Source of the DNA: an uncultured Clostridia bacterium
GTDB lineage: Bacteria; Bacillota; Clostridia; Christensenellales; UBA1242
Direction of reading: 5' to 3'
Length of the DNA: 17,240 bases
Assembly: GCA_946635125.1 (NCBI GenBank)
Contig: CAMPBB010000001.1
Span: forward strand, 1-17,240
Below, in pieces: positions 5,732 through 13,104 of this stretch. Position numbers and translations under genes: made by a program. Within the stretch, counting starts at the first letter, position 1. Each line of letters starts with the position of its first letter. The notes under the pieces were generated by a model, which saw nothing but the letters and a program-made list of their open reading frames with translations, was not told where the DNA came from and did no database searches.

Positions 5732-7396
5732 ATGTTAACAAATCTAAGAGTTAAGAATTTTGCTTTAATTGAGGAATTATCAATAAATCTTGGTGAAAAC
5801 TTAATTGTTTTTAGTGGGGAAACTGGGTCTGGTAAGTCAATTTTGATGAATGCCATAAGTTTTTTGATTGGAGAGAAAATAGACAAGGCTTTTGTGAGGT
5901 TTGGGGCAGATTATGCATTGGTGGAAGGAATTTTTTCTGTTGATGAAAAAGTTAAAAGTGTTTGTGATGAACTTGGAATTGAATGTTGTGATGAACTTTT
6001 AATTTCCAGAAAAATTAAGGCTGATGGAAAAAGTGAAACAAGAGTTAATGGTTCAATCATAACAGTTGCAATGCTTAAAAAGTTAACAAGAGCTTTGGTG
6101 GATATTTATGGGCAACACCAACACCAAACTCTTTTAAACGAGCAAAGTCACATTGATTTTATTGATTCCATAAAAAGACCAGAAGGCCTTGATGCTTATC
6201 AAGATATTTTAAGTCAAATTGATGAAATAAACAAAAAACTTTGTGAATTTGGGGGAGATGAAGGGAAAAGGCAAAGAGAAATTGACATTTTGGAGTTCGA
6301 ACTCAAAGAGTTAAATGATGCCAGCCTTTCAATAAATGAAGAAGAAGAACTTTTGGAAAAACAAAAAAGGTTTAAAAACACGCAAAAAGTTTGTGAAGCG
6401 ATAACAGGTGCAACATCAATTTTGGAAGGCGATGACAATTTTTCAATTTTGAGTGGACTTAAAACATCGGCAAAGAGCTTGCTTTCAGCTACTTTGGAAG
6501 AAAAAGAGATTGAAAACGCATATTCAAGGCTGGAATCTGTTCAAATTGAACTTGAAGACATAAAAGAAAGTTTGATGTCTATCATGGAAAGTTATTCATT
6601 TAGTGAAGAAGAATGTGAAATGGTTGAAGACAGACTTGCAATTTTAAAAAACATTAAAAGAAAATATGGTGGAAGCATTGAAAGTGCAATAACATACATG
6701 GATGAAGCAAGCAAAAAACTTGAATTTTTGCAAAACAGTGATTTTGAGTGCCAAAAGCTTGAAAAGCAAAAAGAGGAGTTAACAGAAAAGGCAAGGCTTC
6801 TTGCAAATCAAATCAGCAAAGCAAGGCATGAAAACGCCAAAATTTTTGAACAAAACATGAAAGATGAACTAAGTCAGCTTGGAATGAAAAACGCTCAAAT
6901 TTTGGTTGATTTTGTAAGTCTTAACAGTTTTACAAAAAATGGCACTGATGGGGTTAGATTTTTGTTTTCAGCAAACAAAGGTGAGCCATTAAAGCCATTA
7001 ACAAGTGTTATTTCTGGTGGAGAAATGTCGAGATTTATGCTCGCTTTTAAGGCTGTTATGGGCAACAATAATGGAACAGGCACAATGATTTTTGATGAAA
7101 TTGACAACGGAATTGGCGGAGAAGTGGGTTTTTTTGTTGGAGCAAAACTAAAAAAGATTGCAAAAAATTCTCAGGTTATTGTTGTAACTCACTTGGCAAG
7201 CATTGGTGTTATGGCGGATGAGCACTTTAAAGTGTTTAAAACATCTTCAAATGAAAGAACAGTTTCAAACATTGTTAAACTTGGCGAAAATGAAAAATTG
7301 TTGGAGATTGCAAGGCTTGCTGGTGGCATTAGTGAAAAGTTTGCATATAGTTACGCCCAAGAACTAAAACAAAAAGCAACGCAAATTTGTGCTTAA
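5732..7396 (+). CDS. recN: DNA repair protein RecN
   Basis: A 554-residue SMC-like ATPase of the usual RecN length. RecN is recruited early to double-strand breaks and helps hold and process DNA ends for recombination. The start is MLTNLRVKNFALIEEL. Walker A GETGSGKS is at residues 29-36, followed by DIYGQHQHQTLL typical of the family. A long coiled-coil region fills the middle (about 150-390). The ABC signature SGGEMSRFMLAFK begins near residue 428, Walker B MIFDEIDNGIGG near 452, and the VVTHLASIG H-loop follows. The ATG at 5732 has AGGTGG 5 nt upstream; an in-frame ATG at 5660 lies in the argR terminator. A LexA-type box points to SOS induction. Confidence 0.97.
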   Translation: MLTNLRVKNFALIEELSINLGENLIVFSGETGSGKSILMNAISFLIGEKIDKAFVRFGADYALVEGIFSVDEKVKSVCDELGIECCDELLISRKIKADGKSETRVNGSIITVAMLKKLTRALVDIYGQHQHQTLLNEQSHIDFIDSIKRPEGLDAYQDILSQIDEINKKLCEFGGDEGKRQREIDILEFELKELNDASLSINEEEELLEKQKRFKNTQKVCEAITGATSILEGDDNFSILSGLKTSAKSLLSATLEEKEIENAYSRLESVQIELEDIKESLMSIMESYSFSEEECEMVEDRLAILKNIKRKYGGSIESAITYMDEASKKLEFLQNSDFECQKLEKQKEELTEKARLLANQISKARHENAKIFEQNMKDELSQLGMKNAQILVDFVSLNSFTKNGTDGVRFLFSANKGEPLKPLTSVISGGEMSRFMLAFKAVMGNNNGTGTMIFDEIDNGIGGEVGFFVGAKLKKIAKNSQVIVVTHLASIGVMADEHFKVFKTSSNERTVSNIVKLGENEKLLEIARLAGGISEKFAYSYAQELKQKATQICA

Positions 7397-7417
7397 ATAC
7401 ATAATTATTAAAAAATA

Positions 7418-7452
7418 AAAAAGACTATACAACATGGGAGTATGGTCTTTTT
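7418..7452 (+). terminator. Intrinsic terminator of recN abutting the spoIVB start codon
   Basis: GACTATAC (7423-7430) pairs with GTATGGTC (7440-7447), with one G-T pair, around a 9-nt loop. AAAAA (7418-7422) and TTTTT (7448-7452) extend the stem. The T-run ends at the base before the spoIVB ATG. The only SD-like motif for spoIVB, GGGAG at 7436-7440, lies in the loop and the first stem base. Confidence 0.75.
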
Positions 7453-8454
7453 ATGTTTAAAGTTTTAAAAAAAACAATGTTGTTTCTTTTGCTTTTTGTG
7501 AGTTTTTTGTGTTCGTTTTCAAGTCAGCAAACAAATTCCCAATTTTTTTGTTTGGGTCAAACTCAAAGAACAAACCAAGTTATTTTGGGCGGACAAACAA
7601 TTGGAATTAGTTGTCAAACAAGGGGACTTTTGGTGATGGCGTGTGCTGATTATTGTGATTATTTAAAGCCAAATGACATAATCATTGCAATCAACAATCA
7701 AACTGTTAACTCAAATTTGGATGTTAAAAATCTTTTAAAGGATGGTGGAAAAGAAAGCGTTTTGTTAACAATTATTAGAGATGGAAACGAAATGACAATG
7801 AACATAAACCCTTTTTTTGATTTGCTCACACAAAAATATGTTTTGGGTGTTTGGGTTAAAAACGAAATTAGTGGAGTTGGGACTCTCACATATGTAAACC
7901 CAAACACGGGTTACTTTGGTTCTTTGGGGCATCCAATGTTAAAACAACGCACAAAGCCAGTTGAGGTTCAAGGCGGAAAAGTTTATTCATGCAATGTGTT
8001 TGGCATTGTTAAAGGGAAGAAAGGAGTTCCAGGAGAACTTAAAGGTGTGATGTCTCGCTCAAAGGCATATGGTGATGCTTTAAAAAACAGTGAACATGGC
8101 GTTTTTGGCACAATTAACGATTATTCTTTTATTGAAAACATCAAACTTGTTGATGTTGGTGGCAGAAAAACCATAAAACCAGGGAAAGCAACAATTTATT
8201 GTTCTTTAACAGATGGAAAAGTGGAAGAGTATGACATTGAAATAATTAAAACGAACTACCAAAATGTGTCTAACGACAAAAGTTTGGTGTTTAAAGTTGT
8301 TGACAAAGATTTAATCAGCAAAACTGGTGGAATTGTTCAAGGAATGAGCGGGAGTCCAATTGTTCAAAATGGTAAACTGGTTGGGGCTGTAACGCATGTT
8401 TTCACCAATGATTCCACAAAAGGTTTTGGTGTTTATATTGATTGGATGATGTAG
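7453..8454 (+). CDS. spoIVB: SpoIVB peptidase (family S55), sporulation signalling protease
   Basis: A 333-residue exported serine protease. An N-terminal signal anchor (about residues 8-25, after basic residues) is followed by a PDZ domain (about 45-120, with LKPNDIIIAINNQTV) and an S55 peptidase domain. The latter has GSLGHPM (catalytic His160) and QGMSGSPIVQNGKLVGAVTHV (active serine within residues 299-301). In B. subtilis SpoIVB is made in the forespore and secreted into the intermembrane space, where it cleaves SpoIVFA to trigger SpoIVFB processing of pro-sigma-K. It is shorter than the 426-residue B. subtilis enzyme, mainly at the N-terminus. Its place between recN and the spo0A-like gene is the conserved one. 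The SD-like motif is 12 nt from the ATG and buried in the recN terminator hairpin. Confidence 0.96.
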   Translation: MFKVLKKTMLFLLLFVSFLCSFSSQQTNSQFFCLGQTQRTNQVILGGQTIGISCQTRGLLVMACADYCDYLKPNDIIIAINNQTVNSNLDVKNLLKDGGKESVLLTIIRDGNEMTMNINPFFDLLTQKYVLGVWVKNEISGVGTLTYVNPNTGYFGSLGHPMLKQRTKPVEVQGGKVYSCNVFGIVKGKKGVPGELKGVMSRSKAYGDALKNSEHGVFGTINDYSFIENIKLVDVGGRKTIKPGKATIYCSLTDGKVEEYDIEIIKTNYQNVSNDKSLVFKVVDKDLISKTGGIVQGMSGSPIVQNGKLVGAVTHVFTNDSTKGFGVYIDWMM

Positions 8455-8459
8455 GAATT

Positions 8460-8488
8460 TTGTTAAAAAATATATATTTTTGTATAAT
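8460..8488 (+). promoter_or_regulatory. Candidate distal promoter of the Spo0A-like gene
   Basis: TTGTTA at 8460-8465, a 17-bp spacer, then a perfect TATAAT at 8483-8488. It lies in the 126-bp gap between spoIVB and the GTG start. The 0A-box-like site at 8510-8517 would fall just downstream of its start point. Confidence 0.5.
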
Positions 8489-8495
8489 TTTGTAA

Positions 8496-8517
8496 AATAT
8501 TTTAAAATATTGTCAAA
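8496..8517 (+). promoter_or_regulatory. 16-bp palindrome overlapping a 0A-box-like site
   Basis: AATATTTTAAAATATT at 8496-8511 is a perfect 16-bp palindrome, though of low complexity. It overlaps TTGTCAAA at 8510-8517, which differs from the Spo0A box TTGTCGAA at one position. If real, the site would let a Spo0A-type protein control its own gene. Confidence 0.4.
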
Positions 8518-8522
8518 AAATG

Positions 8523-8552
8523 TTGACTCATGTTAATAATTCGTGTTAATAT
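8523..8552 (+). promoter_or_regulatory. Candidate proximal promoter of the Spo0A-like gene
   Basis: TTGACT at 8523-8528 with TAATAT at 8547-8552 (18-bp spacing, 4 of 6 in the -10). TGTTAATA is directly repeated at 8531-8538 and 8544-8551. The ribosome binding site AAGGAG follows at 8568-8573. Confidence 0.35.
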
Positions 8553-8580
8553 ACAAAAAACACCAAAAAGGAGCAACTTT

Positions 8581-9258
8581 GTGAACGCAATATTTTATCA
8601 TGAACAAAACTGCTTTATTGACTATGATATTTCATATATCTTAAAGAAAAACAATTTTTATATTGAAACGGTAAACAACATTGGAACACTTATTTCAACG
8701 ATTATTCTTAAAAAGGCGAAAATTGTTATTTTAAAAACAAGGAACAAAAGCATTGATGAAATTATTGCTGATGAATTTCTGTTAAAAACGCTTTTTAATG
8801 GGGTTTTCTTTTTAAAACTTGATGAGGAAAAAGAAAAAGACATAACATACAAACGAGATTTTTTGGCACGCCTTAAAATGTCAATCGAAGGCGTTATAGA
8901 GAAAACAAAAGAACCATTTAACATTTTCAACATAGATAACAAGTTAATTTCTCTTGGCTTTTTGCCAAAATATCGTGGTTACACTTTCTTGAAAGATTGT
9001 TTAAAATTTTGCTGCTATTTAGGTGATTGCAAAAAAATGCCAATGGGCAAGATTTATGAAAAAGTTGCACAAAAACATAACACTAGTGCAAAAAATGTTG
9101 AACGGCTAATTAGGTTAACAATTTTGCAGTCAATAAACAGGGTTGGGGCAAAAGGAATGAGTGAAAAGACTGGAATTTGTGAAGAGTTTTTTAAGTCTAT
9201 GCCAACAACAAACACAGTGCTTGAACTTTTGTGTGGTTATTTTGATTTTTGCACTTAA
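8581..9258 (+). CDS. Spo0A-like regulator: Spo0A DNA-binding domain with a degenerate, non-phosphorylatable receiver
   Basis: A 225-residue protein from the GTG at 8581, 7 nt after AAGGAG. Residues about 122-225 match the Spo0A effector domain: LGFLPKYRGYTFLKD, then YEKVAQKHNTSAKNVERLIR (recognition helix region; B. subtilis has RVERAIRHAIE), and a C-terminal MPTTNTVLELLCGYF corresponding to the KPTNSEFI segment. Residues 1-115 have receiver length and strand rhythm but none of its signature residues. The acidic pair (ADD) aligns with YHE, and the phosphoacceptor (VLVLD) aligns with IVILK (Lys52). No Thr/Ser is in the switch position and no KP motif is present. It lies directly after spoIVB, the ortholog position of spo0A, master switch of sporulation. 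Either activity is independent of phosphorylation, or this is a paralog occupying the site. The effector-domain match is strong; orthology is inference. Confidence 0.85.
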   Translation: MNAIFYHEQNCFIDYDISYILKKNNFYIETVNNIGTLISTIILKKAKIVILKTRNKSIDEIIADEFLLKTLFNGVFFLKLDEEKEKDITYKRDFLARLKMSIEGVIEKTKEPFNIFNIDNKLISLGFLPKYRGYTFLKDCLKFCCYLGDCKKMPMGKIYEKVAQKHNTSAKNVERLIRLTILQSINRVGAKGMSEKTGICEEFFKSMPTTNTVLELLCGYFDFCT

Positions 9259-9276
9259 AACAATTAACATAATTTT

Positions 9277-9306
9277 GAATAAATGAAAATAAAAAAACAT
9301 AATTTA
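9277..9306 (+). promoter_or_regulatory. Probable mother-cell (sigma-E/K-like) promoter of spoIIM
   Basis: CATAATTTA at 9298-9306 fits CATANNNTA and ends 4 nt before the spoIIM ATG. GAATAAA at 9277-9283, 14 bp upstream, matches 5 of 7 positions of the sigma-E -35 (KMATATT). There is no Shine-Dalgarno sequence. In B. subtilis spoIIM belongs to the sigma-E regulon. Confidence 0.5.
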
Positions 9307-9310
9307 TTAT

Positions 9311-9949
9311 ATGTTTAAAAAATTAACAAAACGCCGTTGTGGCACTTTTAAGTATGCCATTGCCAGCCATTTTTTTGATTATAAGTGGGGTTATATAACT
9401 TTTTTTGCAATAATAATATTAGGGCTTGTTTTAGGTTTTGTTATTGGGTTTAACAAAGCGGAAAATTTTTCAATATCAGATATGCCAGACGCCACTTTTG
9501 TTAGTTTTATCAGTAAAAAGATTGGGGCACCAGCATTGTTTTTTTCTAGATTTTTTGGGTTTTTGGGGCTTGTGTTGCTTATTTTTTGTTTGTGTTTTAA
9601 ACCAATTTTGAGTTTTGTTAACTTTTTTATTGTCTTATATCACTCCTTCTTGGTTGGCATAAACTCCTCGATTTTAATTTCCTTATTTAAAATAGGTGGG
9701 GTTGTTGATGTTGTTTTTCTATATCTTCCAATAAACATTGTGTGTCTTGTGCTTATTTCAGTTGTTGCGTCCGTTAGCCTTTTGTGTTCAATAAGGCAAA
9801 AACAAATGGGTTATGGGGTGTTTAGCGTGCAATTTTTTGCAGAAAACAAGGGGGCTTTACTTTTTGTTATGTGCGCTGCCTTACTTTGCTTTTTGCTTGA
9901 AGCAATTTTGATGCCACACATAACGCTTGCTTTGCTTATAAAAGTTTAA
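9311..9949 (+). CDS. spoIIM: Stage II sporulation protein M (SpoIIM)
   Basis: A 212-residue integral membrane protein, equal in length to SpoIIM (about 214). It has a basic N-terminus and about five hydrophobic segments (roughly residues 28-48, 80-97, 100-125, 135-160 and 183-205). The C-terminal segment CFLLEAILMPHITLALLIK matches the family's conserved end (LVEAY..P). SpoIIM, with SpoIID and SpoIIP, forms the septal peptidoglycan-hydrolysing machine that drives engulfment of the forespore. Overall similarity by eye is modest, so topology and the position before dacF, as in B. subtilis, support the call. It starts with ATG but has no ribosome binding site; a CATANNNTA element ends 4 nt before it, implying a leaderless transcript. 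Confidence 0.78.
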   Translation: MFKKLTKRRCGTFKYAIASHFFDYKWGYITFFAIIILGLVLGFVIGFNKAENFSISDMPDATFVSFISKKIGAPALFFSRFFGFLGLVLLIFCLCFKPILSFVNFFIVLYHSFLVGINSSILISLFKIGGVVDVVFLYLPINIVCLVLISVVASVSLLCSIRQKQMGYGVFSVQFFAENKGALLFVMCAALLCFLLEAILMPHITLALLIKV

Positions 9950-10005
9950 TGTTTAAGAATAAAAAAGCATTTTTTGCTTAACATAACAAAAAAGGAGAAA
10001 AAGTT

Positions 10006-11160
10006 ATGGTAAAAGCAAAAAATATGGTTGCAATGTTGCTTCTTGGGCTTATGCTTTGTTTTTTCGTTCCAAGCTCTAATGTTGCTGCATTGCAAGAAGA
10101 AGGTGTTAAGTCAAGCATTTTAATTGAAAGTGAAAGTGGTGAAGTTCTTCAAGAAAATAATTCACACCAAAAACTTGCAATTGCAAGTGTGACAAAACTT
10201 ATGACAATTTTGCTAACTCTTGAAAAATTGGATGAACAAAAGTTAACATTGGACCAAACTATTATTGCAAGCAAAACAGCAGCACAAATGGGTGGCTCAC
10301 AGGTCTTTTTGGAAGAGGGTGGAGAATACAAGGTTTTAGACCTTTTAAAAAGCGTTATCATTAGTTCAGCCAACGATTCAAGTGTTTTGCTTGCTGAAAC
10401 AATTTCTGGAAGTGAAAAGAACTTTGTTGAAGAGATGAACAAAAGGGCGGCTCAGTTAAATCTTCAAAACACACATTATAACAGTGCAACGGGGCTTCCA
10501 GCACCAATGCAATATAGTTCTGCCTATGATGTTGCCGTTGTTATGAGAGAAGTGTTAAAACACCCATTATACTTAAAACTTTCTGGAATTTGGATGGAAT
10601 ATTTTTCACATCCAAAGGGAAGAATAACTGGCATGGCAAACACAAACAAACTTTTAAAGCAATATGAGTTTTGTGATGGAGGAAAAACGGGTTACACAAA
10701 TGAAGCAGGATTTTGCTTGTGTGCAACTGCTAAAAAAGATGATTTTAGGTTAATTTCTGTTGTTTTAGGTGCGGATAGTAGCAAAACAAGATTTAACACA
10801 ACAAAAGAGATGCTTGATTATGGATTTAACAATTTTGAGGTAAAAAAACTTGTGGATAAATCGCAAAACTTTGGCGATGAAATAACCATTTCAAAGTCAA
10901 AAAACAAAGAACTTAGTTTACATGCCGAAACTGACTGCACAGTGGTTGTGAAAAAAGGTGAAAATGCCGAATTTGAAGCAAAATTTGAAGCATACAAAAA
11001 TCTTTGTGCACCAATTGAAAAAGGCTGTAAAGTTGGAGAAATAAAAATCTTTAAAAATGGCGAACTTTTTAAAACAGTTGGAGTTATTACAACTGAAAAT
11101 ATTCAAGAGCAAAGTTATTTTAACATCATTCAAAGCATAACAAAAAGATGGTTAATATAA
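10006..11160 (+). CDS. dacF: D-alanyl-D-alanine carboxypeptidase, DacF type
   Basis: A 384-residue penicillin-binding protein of the S11 family. It has a signal peptide (residues 1 to about 28, ending SNVAA), the catalytic tetrad SVTK (Ser61-Lys64), SAN (121-123) and KTG (227-229), and a C-terminal beta-sandwich ending with an amphipathic tail (about residue 365 on) that would hold it on the outer face of the membrane. It removes the terminal D-Ala of peptidoglycan pentapeptides and so limits cross-linking. DacF acts in spore cortex synthesis in B. subtilis and lies just upstream of spoIIA-sigF there. Here it follows spoIIM but no spoIIA genes follow. AAAGGAG precedes the ATG at good spacing. 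The stop codon lies in the loop of a terminator hairpin. Confidence 0.93.
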   Translation: MVKAKNMVAMLLLGLMLCFFVPSSNVAALQEEGVKSSILIESESGEVLQENNSHQKLAIASVTKLMTILLTLEKLDEQKLTLDQTIIASKTAAQMGGSQVFLEEGGEYKVLDLLKSVIISSANDSSVLLAETISGSEKNFVEEMNKRAAQLNLQNTHYNSATGLPAPMQYSSAYDVAVVMREVLKHPLYLKLSGIWMEYFSHPKGRITGMANTNKLLKQYEFCDGGKTGYTNEAGFCLCATAKKDDFRLISVVLGADSSKTRFNTTKEMLDYGFNNFEVKKLVDKSQNFGDEITISKSKNKELSLHAETDCTVVVKKGENAEFEAKFEAYKNLCAPIEKGCKVGEIKIFKNGELFKTVGVITTENIQEQSYFNIIQSITKRWLI

Positions 11161-11171
11161 ACCATCTTTTT
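11142..11171. terminator. Bidirectional intrinsic terminator between dacF and the minus-strand gene
   Basis: AAAAAGATGGTT (11142-11153) and AACCATCTTTTT (11160-11171) form a perfect 12-bp inverted repeat with a 6-nt loop. It has an A-run on one side and a T-run on the other, so it can stop transcription of dacF from the left and of the minus-strand gene from the right. The dacF stop codon is in the loop and first stem base. Confidence 0.85.
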
Positions 11172-11196
11172 AATTTAAGAAATATGTTAAATTGCA

Positions 11197-11697
11197 TTAT
11201 TTCCCGCGTGTTTGTTCTTCATTCTTTTTTTCTTCAACCAAAAATCTTGCGGCAATACCTTCAAATTTTCCTGTAATTCCACCTATTTGATTTGTTTTAT
11301 ATTGACCCCTTTCGTTAAGTGTGTAAATGCGAACAGAGTCATCAGTGTAATGAAAAACATTGTTTCTGTGGTTCATAATGTAATTTATAACATTATTCAT
11401 TGTTTCTTCTGTTTTGATTGCAAGGGCAGGTGATTGAGATGCTTTTAAAATCATGTTGAATTGTTCTAACATGTTTTTGTTTGTTCCATTAAAAAGTGAG
11501 TGAGTGTTAACAACCAAAGAAGCGTCATAATTTTCTGTTTTTGAAATATCATAATCATATTGCTTTTTATCATAGTTGTATTCAAAGTGTAAATTTAGTC
11601 CATTATTGTCATTTGTTGCGTAAATTCTTCCATTGTAAACATCGTTTTTAATTGGTTTTTCCTTTTTTGTTCCTAATTTTTCTTTTAAAATTGCCAT
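11197..11697 (-). CDS. Unrecognised 166-residue hydrophilic protein
   Basis: I do not recognise a family. The protein is soluble, without a signal peptide or membrane segment. A lysine-rich start (MAILKEKLGTKKEKP) leads into a likely beta-rich part (GRIYATNDNNGLNLHFEYNYD, then YDYDISK and ASLVVNTHSL), a helical segment around residues 78-110 and a charged tail (VEEKKNEEQTRGK). The gene is well founded: AGGGAG precedes the ATG, a consensus promoter lies upstream, and it ends before a strong terminator. It runs against dacF and with the next gene, with its own promoter between. It occupies the place where spoIIA-sigF is found in Bacillus. Confidence 0.75.
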   Translation of the reverse strand: MAILKEKLGTKKEKPIKNDVYNGRIYATNDNNGLNLHFEYNYDKKQYDYDISKTENYDASLVVNTHSLFNGTNKNMLEQFNMILKASQSPALAIKTEETMNNVINYIMNHRNNVFHYTDDSVRIYTLNERGQYKTNQIGGITGKFEGIAARFLVEEKKNEEQTRGK

Positions 11698-11730
11698 AGT
11701 TTTTTCTCCCTAAAAAATATTAACACAATA

Positions 11731-11760
11731 ATTATATATATATGTATATATTATTGTCAA
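11731..11760 (-). promoter_or_regulatory. Strong sigma-A promoter for the 166-residue gene
   Basis: Read on the minus strand: a perfect TTGACA (11760-11755), an 18-bp TA-rich spacer, then a perfect TATAAT (11736-11731). This is the best vegetative-type promoter on this strand and implies expression during growth rather than only in sporulation. Confidence 0.8.
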
Positions 11761-11792
11761 GTATTTTAAGGCTTTTGTTAAAAATATGAAAC

Positions 11793-11823
11793 AAAAAAGA
11801 GGGTGTTTTGTGCACACTCTTTT
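11793..11823 (-). terminator. Intrinsic terminator of the Asn/Gln-rich protein gene
   Basis: AAAAGAGGGTG (11795-11805) and CACACTCTTTT (11813-11823) form an 11-bp stem with one mismatch. Read on the minus strand it is followed by a T-run. It lies 22 bp past the stop codon of the minus-strand gene. Confidence 0.7.
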
Positions 11824-11844
11824 ATTTTTAAAATTTTTTTTATC

Positions 11845-13104
11845 TTAATTATGATTTGAACATTTTTCACGAGATTCCTCGGTTATTTGAGGTTCTGCCT
11901 TTGGAGTTAGGTCAGAATAATAAGCACTTGTTTGCCTTGTTTGTGGAGTTTGAAGTTCTGTTCTTGTCTGGTTGTTATTTGTGTTTTGTGATAACTCTGC
12001 ATTATTTGGCGTGTTCGTGTTTTGACTTGTGCTTGATGTGCTATTATTAAAATTTTGAGTGTTTGTTGTGTTTGAGTTTTGGCTATTTGCGCTTGTTGTT
12101 TCTCCACTGTTTGATTGATTATTTTGCGTTGTTGGAGTGGCGTATAGGTTGTTAAGTTTTGTTATCGCTTCGTTGCAACACTCCAAAATCACAATTCTTG
12201 ACTTTAAAGTTGCTTTAAGGCAAAGGCTTTCTGCACTATCGTTCATGTTTTGTGTGTTTTTGTTAAAATACATCTTATTTAAGTCAAACATAAGTTCTTG
12301 TTGATTTCTGTCCAAAGAATTTGCAAAGCGATTAAGTGCTTTTTCATAGTTTGTGATTTCACTAGTTTTTTGGTTTGTTTGGTTTGATGTTATGTTTTGT
12401 TTTAATAACTCAATATTTTGTGTTAAATTGCCATTTATGGCTGTTATGTTTTGTGTTATAGGAGTGTTTGGTTCAAAAGAACTTAAATTGTTATTTTGAT
12501 TTGTGTTGTTTTGCTCATCATTGTTTTGATTTTTTGTTATTGTGGAATTTAACTTATCTTGAGTAGAGTCAAAAGAGTTTGTTGGTTGTTGTGAAGAGTT
12601 TGTTTCTTCTGTGTTTAAATTTTCCTTTGTTGTGTTGGAAGCGTTGCCAAAGTTTTGTTTTGATGAGGTAAATCCATTGTTTGTTGTGTTGTTTTCATTA
12701 GAGTAGGTTTCTTTGCCCTGGGCTATATTATTGTTTAAAGTGTCTGGGGTATTATGCAAAACATAATACTCATTGTTATTCTCATTTTGCGAAGAGTTGT
12801 TCCTTAATTCGCTGTTATTTTCTTGATTTTGCTGAGGTAGGCTGAAGCCACCATAAAACACATATGAACGGGTGTTATTTAACATATAATTTGTTCCATC
12901 ATAAAACAAATAATAGTCATCATTCAAAAACATGTTTTCTGGATTTTGAAAATCGTATGTCATGTTTGCATAGCTTTCGATTCTGTCAAGAGTGCTAAAA
13001 ATATCTGTTTGAGCCTCAACCGTTTGTGGGGTGGCTAATGTTAATGCACCAAGCCCAATTGTGCTTAAAGTGGCAATTGCCAAAATGTTTTTTGTTTTTT
13101 TCAT
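11845..13104 (-). CDS. Exported Asn/Gln/Ser/Thr-rich protein, function unknown
   Basis: A 419-residue protein with a clear signal peptide (basic MKKTKN, hydrophobic core to about residue 25, likely cleavage after VEA at 29-31). The mature protein starts with a short aromatic-rich part (about 32-90, with many Tyr/Phe and DDYYLFYDG). Two long low-complexity tracts of Asn, Gln, Ser and Thr (about 91-250 and 322-395) flank a compact, probably helical domain (about 252-322) with Cys295 and a Cys309-Cys310 pair. One more Cys is at 415. No LPXTG, no cell-wall repeat and no catalytic motif is visible. AAAGGAG precedes the ATG; I find no convincing promoter. It could be a surface, spore-coat or matrix protein. 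It is divergent from spoVAC and not recognised. Confidence 0.8.
   Translation of the reverse strand: MKKTKNILAIATLSTIGLGALTLATPQTVEAQTDIFSTLDRIESYANMTYDFQNPENMFLNDDYYLFYDGTNYMLNNTRSYVFYGGFSLPQQNQENNSELRNNSSQNENNNEYYVLHNTPDTLNNNIAQGKETYSNENNTTNNGFTSSKQNFGNASNTTKENLNTEETNSSQQPTNSFDSTQDKLNSTITKNQNNDEQNNTNQNNNLSSFEPNTPITQNITAINGNLTQNIELLKQNITSNQTNQKTSEITNYEKALNRFANSLDRNQQELMFDLNKMYFNKNTQNMNDSAESLCLKATLKSRIVILECCNEAITKLNNLYATPTTQNNQSNSGETTSANSQNSNTTNTQNFNNSTSSTSQNTNTPNNAELSQNTNNNQTRTELQTPQTRQTSAYYSDLTPKAEPQITEESREKCSNHN

Noticed and set aside
8530..8580. Longer N-terminus for the Spo0A-like protein
   Set aside because: The frame is open upstream, but the GTG at 8581 has an AAGGAG at ideal spacing, and the extra residues would lie over the candidate promoter.
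9961..9985. Terminator between spoIIM and dacF
   Set aside because: AAGCA/TGCTT gives only a 5-bp stem and no T-run follows on the plus strand; too weak to annotate.
11845..13104. CRISPR array or tandem DNA repeats in the repetitive-looking Asn/Gln region
   Set aside because: The similarity comes from biased codons (TTG, TTT, GTT on the plus strand). There are no equal-length repeats with regular spacers, and the frame is open with a signal peptide.
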